7,844 nucleotides of DNA from an uncultured Oscillospiraceae bacterium (GTDB lineage: Bacteria > Bacillota > Clostridia > Oscillospirales > Oscillospiraceae): NCBI GenBank assembly GCA_944385305.1, contig CALWWS010000177.1, forward strand, positions 1 through 7,844. Direction: 5' to 3'. Every line of letters begins with the position of its first letter. Positions within the stretch are counted from its first letter, which is position 1. This document shows, one piece after another, positions 1 through 4,485 of the stretch. Both the position numbers and the translations under genes were made by a program. The notes under the pieces were generated by a model. That model saw nothing but the letters and a program-made list of their open reading frames with translations. It had not been told where the DNA came from and did no database searches.

Positions 1-237
1 GTAGCGGTCCACCGCGTAGAAGGCGGAGGCGGCATAGGGGTTAACGTCGCCGGGCCGGGAGCCGAACTCCCCGCCCAGGTACATGCGGATGAGCGCGGAG
101 GAGGGCTGGTCGTACTGGGGAAAGATCAGCCGGGTAAAATCCACTCCCCGCCCCTCCAGCAGGGCGCACAGCAGGCCGAACTGGGTGGACTTGCCCGACC
201 CGTCGGTTCCCTCAAAGACAATCAGCTTGCCCGCCAT
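1..237 (-). CDS. tmk: Thymidylate kinase-like P-loop kinase, N-terminal 79 residues (cut by window edge)
   Basis: The product should phosphorylate dTMP to dTDP with ATP in the cytoplasm, the essential last kinase step before dTTP synthesis. The visible protein opens with a strand and a perfect Walker A P-loop, GTDGSGKST (residues 10-18). FPQYDQPSS (39-47) lies where the nucleoside monophosphate is usually bound, and FYAVDRY (73-79) contains the DR-type motif. The canonical bacterial REPGGT signature is absent, so this is a divergent TMK branch. The ATG (237-235) lies one base after the stop of the upstream glycosyltransferase gene. The GGGAGG ribosome binding site is inside the last codons of that gene, so translation is probably coupled and transcription shared. 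The C-terminal two-thirds lies outside the window, so lid and length cannot be judged. A related deoxynucleoside monophosphate kinase is the main alternative. Confidence 0.88.
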   Translation of the reverse strand, partial: MAGKLIVFEGTDGSGKSTQFGLLCALLEGRGVDFTRLIFPQYDQPSSALIRMYLGGEFGSRPGDVNPYAASAFYAVDRY

Positions 238-238
238 G

Positions 239-961
239 TCACTTGCCTCCCATCCGGGCCACAGCCGCGTCCCAGAGCACCAGGGGGAGCTTGGCCATGC
301 GGCCGATGCGGCTGGGCTGCTTGATCAGCCGGTAGAGCCACTCCAGCCCCAGCCGCTGAAAGCCCGCCGGGGCCCGCTCCACCACGCCGGCAAACACATC
401 CAGAGAGCCGCCCAGGCCCACCATCAGGTGTGCGCCGGTGTCCGGGCCGTGCTGCGCCATCCAGAACTCCTGCTTGGGCGCGCCCAGGCAGACAAACACA
501 ACGTCAGCGCCGCTGGCGCGGATCTCCTCCACCACCGGGCCGTCCTCCTGGAAGTACCCGTCGTGGGTGCCGCAGATGAGCAGCCCGGGGTGGCTGTCCC
601 GCAGGTTGGCGGCGGCCAGCTCGGCCACACCGGGCTTGGCCCCCAGCAGAAACAGCCGCTTGCCGTTATGGGACATCCAGCTGAGCAGCCGCTGGGCAAA
701 GTCGATGCCGGGCACCCTCCCCTTCAGGGGACGGCCCAGGATCTTTGCCGCGTACGCCACGCCCACCCCGTCGGCCAGCACCAGATGGGCGTCCAGCAGC
801 GCCTGCCGGAACTCCGGGTTGGATTTGGCGGCCAGCAGAAACTCCGGGTTTGGAGTGACGGCATAGTGGAAGCCCGGCTCCTCTACCAGCCTGGCTCCGG
901 CGGCGGCGGCCTCTTCCAGGGTGAGATCGTCAAATCCCACGCCCAAAATATCTGTCCTCAA
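239..961 (-). CDS. WecB/TagA/CpsF family glycosyltransferase (GT26)
   Basis: This 240-residue protein matches the family that transfers N-acetylmannosamine (or a related sugar) from a UDP-sugar to undecaprenyl-diphosphate-GlcNAc on the inner membrane face. That is an early step in wall teichoic acid or capsule-type glycan synthesis. Visible signatures in order are TPNPEF (36-41), LADGVG (62-67), KGRVPGID (80-87), LFLLGAKPG (103-111), GTHDGYF (131-137), CLGAPKQE (158-165), GLGGSLDVFAG (182-192) and a C-terminal arginine-rich LEWLYRLIKQPSRIGR segment (206-221). Thr36 and Asp64 fall where the catalytic Thr and Asp are described in TagA. The length is typical and there is no signal peptide. The start is TTG (961-959), chosen because a GGAGG at 973-969 sits 7 nt upstream. 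Its partner is the tmk-like gene one base downstream. No other wall-glycan gene is visible, so the exact acceptor and sugar are inference. Confidence 0.92.
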   Translation of the reverse strand: MRTDILGVGFDDLTLEEAAAAGARLVEEPGFHYAVTPNPEFLLAAKSNPEFRQALLDAHLVLADGVGVAYAAKILGRPLKGRVPGIDFAQRLLSWMSHNGKRLFLLGAKPGVAELAAANLRDSHPGLLICGTHDGYFQEDGPVVEEIRASGADVVFVCLGAPKQEFWMAQHGPDTGAHLMVGLGGSLDVFAGVVERAPAGFQRLGLEWLYRLIKQPSRIGRMAKLPLVLWDAAVARMGGK

Positions 962-1002
962 AGCAATTCCTCCGATTTCAGATCAGTCCATAATTTCTTG
1001 CC

Positions 1003-1031
1003 ATTTTATCATAACCAGGTGGAAAAGTCTA
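1003..1031 (-). promoter_or_regulatory. Candidate sigma-A promoter for the glycosyltransferase-tmk pair
   Basis: On the minus strand TAGACT (-35, 1031-1026) and TAAAAT (-10, 1008-1003) are separated by exactly 17 nt. The predicted start is near 996, giving a leader of about 35 nt that contains the GGAGG site of the TTG-started gene. It lies just past the terminator of the preceding gene, where a new promoter is expected. The -35 box matches only four of six consensus positions. Confidence 0.5.
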
Positions 1032-1117
1032 TGAGAAAACCGACGCAACCGGCGGCGGGAAAGATGAAGTTTTTATAAATATTTCCCCTCTCCCGCTCAA
1101 ATCAGCCTGAAAGGCAA

Positions 1118-1147
1118 AAAATTGCCTCCCTAAGGGGAGGCAATTTT
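1118..1147 (-). terminator. Strong intrinsic terminator after the Crp/Fnr-like gene
   Basis: Perfect 13-bp arms (1118-1130 and 1135-1147, core TTGCCTCCC/GGGAGGCAA) enclose a 4-nt TAAG loop. On the minus strand the stem runs into six consecutive T (complement of 1121-1116). It begins about 20 nt past the stop of the Crp/Fnr-like gene and separates it from the glycosyltransferase promoter. A second small perfect hairpin (7-bp arms 1153-1159 and 1163-1169, loop 3) lies directly at that stop codon and has no T tract. Confidence 0.88.
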
Positions 1148-1168
1148 CTGACAGGGCCGGGACGGCCC

Positions 1169-1663
1169 TCAGTCCTTTTTCAGGTACTTCTTGTTCTGGG
1201 CCGCGGCAATGTGAATGGCATTGTCAATAAAGCGGGTGTGGTAGAAGCAGCAGAACCAGCAGGGGGTGATCACGTGCTCATGCTCAAAGAGCAGCACGGT
1301 ACACTCCTCTGCCGCCACCGCCTCCTGCACCCAGTCCGGATCCGCCAGCTTGTCCTGGGGAGCGCCCAGCCCGTCAATACGGTGGAGCAGCTCCCGCTGG
1401 AAAAAGCCGCAGCCGAACATCTCGGGGGCCTCCAGCCGGGCAATGGTACGCTCCTCTCCTCCGGCCCGGGAGACCACGTCCACCCGGCCCTCCAGCACAA
1501 GGCCAATCTTTTTTTGATAGTCGCCGCTGTTCAAAATGACCTCGCCCTTGGCATACTGCCTGCGCTGGGTGTACAGGCAGCCCAGCAGCTCCTCCATATT
1601 CTGTTCAAACACGCCCTGAAACACCGGCAGGGCCAGCAGCGCCCGGATGTCCAGCTCTTCCAC
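1169..1663 (-). CDS. Crp/Fnr-type cyclic nucleotide-binding-like domain protein lacking the HTH
   Basis: This 164-residue protein resembles the N-terminal sensory beta-barrel of clostridial Crp/Fnr regulators. The sequence runs from LPVFQGV (12-18) through YAKGEVILNSGD (37-48), GLVLEGRVDVV (54-64) and EAPEMFG (78-84) to AAEECTVLLFE (117-127) and ITPCWFCCFYH (132-142). Full-length members have about 220-230 residues with a dimerisation helix and a winged HTH. This one stops at residue 164, at the start of that helix, with a lysine-rich end. The GE...RAA cassette that binds cAMP in Crp is absent, so cAMP is unlikely to be the ligand. Cys135, Cys138 and Cys139 form a cluster; related proteins also have cysteines here, so redox or metal sensing is possible but unproven. 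The GTG start (1663-1661) is supported by GGGAGG 8 nt upstream. It has its own promoter and terminator, which argues against a decaying fragment. It cannot bind DNA by the usual mechanism. Confidence 0.8.
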   Translation of the reverse strand: MEELDIRALLALPVFQGVFEQNMEELLGCLYTQRRQYAKGEVILNSGDYQKKIGLVLEGRVDVVSRAGGEERTIARLEAPEMFGCGFFQRELLHRIDGLGAPQDKLADPDWVQEAVAAEECTVLLFEHEHVITPCWFCCFYHTRFIDNAIHIAAAQNKKYLKKD

Positions 1664-1707
1664 GTCAAACGCCTCCCGGAAATGAATTCCATTTTTCTGT
1701 GGTGACC

Positions 1708-1736
1708 ATTATAGCAGAATCCTGTCCCGGACACAA
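1708..1736 (-). promoter_or_regulatory. Extended -10 promoter of the Crp/Fnr-like gene
   Basis: On the minus strand a perfect TATAAT (1713-1708) is preceded by TG at the extended -10 position (TGCTATAAT). TTGTGT (-35, 1736-1731) lies 17 nt further upstream. The predicted start near 1701 gives a leader of about 38 nt. An 11-base dyad, TGTCCCGGACA (1723-1733), lies across the -35/spacer boundary and could be an operator. The promoter starts 9 nt after the stop of the upstream peptidase gene, and no terminator separates the two, so read-through from that gene is also possible. Confidence 0.68.
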
Positions 1737-1745
1737 CGGGGTATT

Positions 1746-3659
1746 TCAGGACGGCAGGATCTCCAGATGGGTCAGCAGGGAGCAGAGCAGCGCCGCGGCC
1801 TCCTCCCGGGTGGTGACGCCCTGGGGGGCGATCTCGTCCAGCGGAGCCCAAAGCAAGCTTACTGCGTTGCCCATATAGCCCTCCCAGCTCCGGGTGAGCG
1901 TCCACAGGCCCTCCTGGGCCCAGCCGGCATAGGCCTGCGCACCCTGCTCCAGCAGGGCGGCGTCAAACTCCTGGGCGGACTGGGCTACTGCCAGGTTCAG
2001 CCGCTGGGCCAGACGGCCGGCGATGGTAATGAACTGCTCATGGGTCACCGGGTCGTCGGGGCGGAACAGGCCGTCTCCCGTTCCCTCCACCAGTCCCAGG
2101 TCGGTGAGGGCGTTGACCGACTGGGCGTACCAGGAGCCGGCGGGCACATCGTCAAACAGCTCCGTCTGGGCGCCGGGCTTACAGTGGAGGGCCTGCGCCA
2201 ACAGAGCGCACAGCTGGGCGCGGGTCAGGGTGCCCGCGGGGTCAAAGCTGCCGTCTCCCGATCCGGTCACAATACCGTAGGTGCCCAGGGTGTCAATCTC
2301 CACGGCGAAGGGGCTCTCCCCGCTGTCGGAGAAGCCCCGGCTGCGGTAGCCCTCCAGCCCCAGCTCCTCCGCCAGGGCCCGGGGCGTGACGGCCGTCCAC
2401 CCCGCCTGTGTCCCCACATACAGATCCGTCTCAGGAGGGATGGCCTCCAGCAGGGCGGTAAAGGCCGCCCGCCACTGGCTGTCAGCCAGTCCCTGCTCCA
2501 GGTCGATGTACCAGCGCCAGCCCATGTCCAGCCGGGCATGGCCCTCCGTATCCGCCCCAGGATCCGAGGCGGAGAGCAGCAGAGCCACCGCCGGGGCCAG
2601 CTCGTCCGGGACAACGAGATCGGGAATAATACCCACCGTATCGGTAGTGCTGCCCGAAGCGGAGTAGAAGCGGAAGGTGGTAATCTTCATCCCGTCCCCG
2701 TCCGTAAAATAGTCGGGAAGGGCGCTCTCATCCAGCACAATCTGCCCTACCCCTTTTCCGTAGGTGCGCTCTCCCACCACAATACCCCGGTTGTAGTCCT
2801 GAATCCCGGCGGCAAAGAGCTCGGAGGCGCTGGCGCTGCCGCCGTTGGTGAGCACAATCACCGGCGCTTCCGTCTTCCTCTGGCTGTTGCTGCCGTAAAC
2901 TCCGCAGGCCCCCGTGCTGTCCTGGAGGTAGGCCAGCGGCTCCTGGCCTGTAAAGGCGCCTGCGCTGTCAATGGCGGCGGCCACCTCGCCTCCCGGGTTG
3001 TCCCGCAAATCCACAATCCAGCGGTCCGCCTGGCTGCCGTAGGTCTCAAAGGCCTGGGTGAAATGGCCCACGGTATCACCGCCGAAGGTGGTGCAGCTGA
3101 TATACCCCACATGGCCCTCCAGCAGCTCGCTGTCCGTGGAGGGGATAATCACCTGGGCCCGGGTGAGGGTCACGGTGCGGGTCTGCCCCTCCCGCCGGTA
3201 GGTAACGTCAACCGTAGTGCCCGTCTGACCCTGGAGCATCCCAGAGAGCACCTCCAGCGCCAGCCCGGCGATGGGAGTGCCGTCCACCGCGGTGATCAGA
3301 TCCCCCGCCGCCAGTCCCCCGGCCTGGGCGGGGGAGTTGTCGTAGACCTCCAGAATCAGGCTGCCCTCGTCGGTCATGGAGCAGAGCACCCCGATGCCCG
3401 TGATGTCCTGGTCCACCATGGAGGAGAGAAAGGCCTGATACTCTTCTGCGGTAAAGTACTGGGTGTAGGGGTCCCCCAGCGCCTCCAGCATGGCCTCCAC
3501 CGTGGGCTGGCTGAGCACCTGTTCCGGCACCGGATCAATGTAGTACTCCTCCAGCAGCTCCCCCGCCTGCTGGGTGGTGAGCGCCTGGGCGGCGGGGAGG
3601 GACAAAATGGCCAGTACCACCAAAAGGGAGAGCAGCCGGCGGCGGATTGTGTGTTTCAT
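1746..3659 (-). CDS. Secreted S41 C-terminal-processing peptidase with S-layer homology repeats
   Basis: This 637-residue protein is a CtpA/CtpB/Prc-type serine protease that should act outside the membrane, attached to the cell wall. Residues 1-26 are a signal peptide (RRR, hydrophobic core, AQA cleavage site). The CTP N-terminal helical region follows, with LGDPYTQYF at 61-69. A PDZ domain at about 87-165 (SPAQAGGLAAGD at 109-120) should bind substrate C-termini. The S41 core spans about 180-350. Ser277 in NGGSASASE, Lys302 in TYGKGVGQ and Gln306 keep the Ser/Lys/Gln spacing known from CtpB. The C-terminal part holds two clear SLH repeats (about 452-494, with GDGSFDPAGTLTRAQ; about 501-550, with GDGLFRPDDPVTHEQ) and a degenerate third (about 575-634). 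SLH repeats bind secondary cell-wall polymer. The ATG at 3659 has GGAGG 7 nt upstream. Substrate is unknown. Confidence 0.95.
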   Translation of the reverse strand: MKHTIRRRLLSLLVVLAILSLPAAQALTTQQAGELLEEYYIDPVPEQVLSQPTVEAMLEALGDPYTQYFTAEEYQAFLSSMVDQDITGIGVLCSMTDEGSLILEVYDNSPAQAGGLAAGDLITAVDGTPIAGLALEVLSGMLQGQTGTTVDVTYRREGQTRTVTLTRAQVIIPSTDSELLEGHVGYISCTTFGGDTVGHFTQAFETYGSQADRWIVDLRDNPGGEVAAAIDSAGAFTGQEPLAYLQDSTGACGVYGSNSQRKTEAPVIVLTNGGSASASELFAAGIQDYNRGIVVGERTYGKGVGQIVLDESALPDYFTDGDGMKITTFRFYSASGSTTDTVGIIPDLVVPDELAPAVALLLSASDPGADTEGHARLDMGWRWYIDLEQGLADSQWRAAFTALLEAIPPETDLYVGTQAGWTAVTPRALAEELGLEGYRSRGFSDSGESPFAVEIDTLGTYGIVTGSGDGSFDPAGTLTRAQLCALLAQALHCKPGAQTELFDDVPAGSWYAQSVNALTDLGLVEGTGDGLFRPDDPVTHEQFITIAGRLAQRLNLAVAQSAQEFDAALLEQGAQAYAGWAQEGLWTLTRSWEGYMGNAVSLLWAPLDEIAPQGVTTREEAAALLCSLLTHLEILPS

Positions 3660-3690
3660 GGGGGTTCCTCCTCAGAGTAAACTTATGTCA

Positions 3691-3736
3691 CCCACAGCGC
3701 TCCAAAAGGAGCGCGTGCGAAAAAACGCGGTGTGGG
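3691..3736 (-). promoter_or_regulatory. Structured leader upstream of the S41 peptidase
   Basis: A perfect hairpin (7-bp arms 3697-3703 and 3708-3714, 4-nt loop) sits beside a second short stem around an A6/T6 loop (3716-3719 with 3726-3729). Both are enclosed by complementary arms CCCACA (3691-3696) and TGTGGG (3731-3736), which gives a three-way-junction shape. It lies between the candidate promoter and the ribosome binding site of the peptidase gene. The predicted transcript start is close to the outer arm, so the outer stem may be incomplete in RNA. I do not recognise it as a known riboswitch. Confidence 0.3.
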
Positions 3737-3740
3737 TATT

Positions 3741-3769
3741 ATTTTACATCAAAATGGGAACGGACACAA
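3741..3769 (-). promoter_or_regulatory. Candidate promoter of the S41 peptidase gene
   Basis: On the minus strand TTGTGT (-35, 3769-3764) and TAAAAT (-10, 3746-3741) are 17 nt apart, with a predicted start near 3734 and a leader of about 75 nt. The -35 box lies in the loop of the 3750-3786 palindrome, and the spacer covers one of its arms. The -35 box is part of TTGTGTCCG, which also occurs at the -35 position of the neighbouring Crp/Fnr-like gene. Confidence 0.45.
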
Positions 3770-3786
3770 TGCCCGTTCCCATTTTG
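3750..3786 (-). terminator. 14-bp palindrome downstream of the YbjQ gene: terminator or operator
   Basis: Perfect 14-bp arms (3750-3763 and 3773-3786, core AATGGGAACGG/CCGTTCCCATT) enclose a 9-nt loop. Each arm ends in four T on its own strand, and the flanks are AT-rich, so it could act as an intrinsic terminator. It lies about 115 nt past the YbjQ stop, which is far, and the T run is short. It also overlaps the peptidase promoter, so an operator role is an alternative. Confidence 0.55.
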
Positions 3787-3899
3787 TATTCATTTGTCAT
3801 TATTTGCATCCGCCCAGCCGACAGATTCCGCGAGGGCCCGGGATGGGGAAGCAGCTCACTGTCCCGGAATTATGTTATCTCCGGCAACCCGGCGTCATG
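3787..3899. other. Intergenic stretch with no supported gene
   Basis: Between the palindrome and the YbjQ stop I see no plausible coding frame with a ribosome binding site. It holds only weak inverted repeats (CCGGGA 3838-3843 with TCCCGG 3862-3867, and several CCGG words) without a T tract. Confidence 0.5.
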
Positions 3900-4220
3900 T
3901 TACGCCTCGCCCAGAATCCTCACAGCCGTACCGTAGGCGGTAACCTCGGCGGCGCCCTGCATCACCGAGGAGGTGGCATAGCGGATACCTATCACGCCGT
4001 CGGCTCCCAGGCCGCCGGCCTCGCCCACCATGCGGTCGGTGGCAATCTGTCTGGCCTCGACGAGCATATCCGTATAGCTTCTGATCTCCCCGCCCACCAG
4101 GGTTTTCATGCCGGCCATAAAGTCGTTGCCCACATGCTTGGACTGCACTACGCTCCCCTTCACCAGTCCAAGGGCCTGAATCTTCTTTCCGGGAACATGG
4201 TCAATGGTAAGAAGCAGCAT
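3900..4220 (-). CDS. YbjQ/UPF0145 family protein
   Basis: The 106-residue protein matches the small, widespread YbjQ family (sometimes labelled heavy-metal-binding-like), whose members form ring oligomers and whose cellular role is not established. Visible family features are IDHVPGKKIQALGLVKGSVV (6-25), DFMAGMKTLVGGEIRSYTDM (33-52), a helix with EARQIATDRM (55-64), LGADGVIGIRY (71-81) and the ending GAAEVTAYGTAV (89-100). The length equals the usual family size. The ATG at 4220 is chosen because AAGGAGG lies 8 nt upstream (GGAGG 4233-4229). The frame stays open further upstream but would then run through comEC on the other strand. There is no signal peptide or membrane segment, so it is cytoplasmic. 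It is transcribed alone, divergently from comEC, and no functional link to its neighbours is evident. Confidence 0.93.
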   Translation of the reverse strand: MLLLTIDHVPGKKIQALGLVKGSVVQSKHVGNDFMAGMKTLVGGEIRSYTDMLVEARQIATDRMVGEAGGLGADGVIGIRYATSSVMQGAAEVTAYGTAVRILGEA

Positions 4221-4269
4221 GTTCTTTCCCTCCTTAAATTGGGTCGTCTTCCGCTGTTCCTGCACCGAT

Positions 4270-4298
4270 AGGGTATCCCCAAGCCTGGGAAAAGTCAA
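4270..4298 (-). promoter_or_regulatory. Possible promoter of the YbjQ gene
   Basis: On the minus strand TTGACT (4298-4293) is a good -35 box. At 17 nt spacing the -10 position reads TACCCT (4275-4270), which matches only three of six consensus bases. If used, the transcript would start near 4263, about 43 nt before the ATG. The weak -10 box suggests either an activated promoter or a chance match. Confidence 0.33.
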
Positions 4299-4371
4299 CC
4301 CCCTTTCTCCCTGGAAAAAGCGAAATGTGCCGGTCAAAAAATGCCCGGTTTTGTTTGTAAGAAAAATGTGG

Positions 4372-4377
4372 TATACT
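4372..4377 (+). promoter_or_regulatory. Extended -10 box of the comEC operon
   Basis: TATACT is preceded by TG at the extended -10 spacing (TGGTATACT). No good -35 box lies 17 nt upstream (TTTTGT), though TTGTTT occurs at 15 nt; extended -10 promoters tolerate this. The start would be near 4384, giving a leader of roughly 95 nt before the comEC ATG. Confidence 0.5.
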
Positions 4378-4413
4378 GGTGTGCGTAACACAGGGGAGAG
4401 GTGCTGTGCAGCC

Positions 4414-4485
4414 ATGAATATGCGCCGTCTGATCCGGGACAGCCGGTGTCCCGCAAGCAGGCCGCCTGACTGCGGCCATGCGTAA
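4414..4485 (+). other. Possible 23-codon leader ORF overlapping the comEC start
   Basis: An ATG-started frame (second in-frame ATG at 4420) encodes an Arg/Pro/Cys-rich 23-residue peptide. It ends with TAA at 4483-4485, overlapping the comEC start in ATGCGTAA. The only ribosome-binding-like sequence, GGGGAGAGG (4393-4401), is 12 nt from the first ATG, which is longer than usual. The peptide resembles nothing I know. If translated, ribosomes would pass through both comEC leader hairpins. It could equally be a chance frame. Confidence 0.25.
4435..4477 (+). promoter_or_regulatory. Two hairpins immediately before the comEC start
   Basis: The first hairpin has perfect 7-bp arms CGGGACA (4435-4441) and TGTCCCG (4447-4453) with a 5-nt loop. 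The second has perfect 6-bp all-G/C arms GGCCGC (4460-4465) and GCGGCC (4472-4477) with a 6-nt loop and ends on the base before the ATG. No Shine-Dalgarno sequence lies between them and the start. They would occlude initiation unless opened, for example by an upstream ribosome. Neither has a T tract, so a terminator is unlikely. Confidence 0.45.

Noticed and set aside
83..1078. Plus-strand open frame opposite the glycosyltransferase
   Set aside because: It is antisense to a family-defining protein and crosses the promoter region of that gene.
1153..1169. Hairpin at the stop of the Crp/Fnr-like gene as a separate terminator
   Set aside because: It has no T tract, and the much stronger 1118-1147 terminator follows immediately.
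1767..3680. Long plus-strand open frame opposite the S41 peptidase
   Set aside because: It mirrors a confident gene in GC-rich DNA, its product is low-complexity with no recognisable domain, and it has no fitting ribosome binding site.
3838..3884. Inverted repeats just past the YbjQ stop as a terminator
   Set aside because: Stems are only 4-6 bp with long loops and no T tract.
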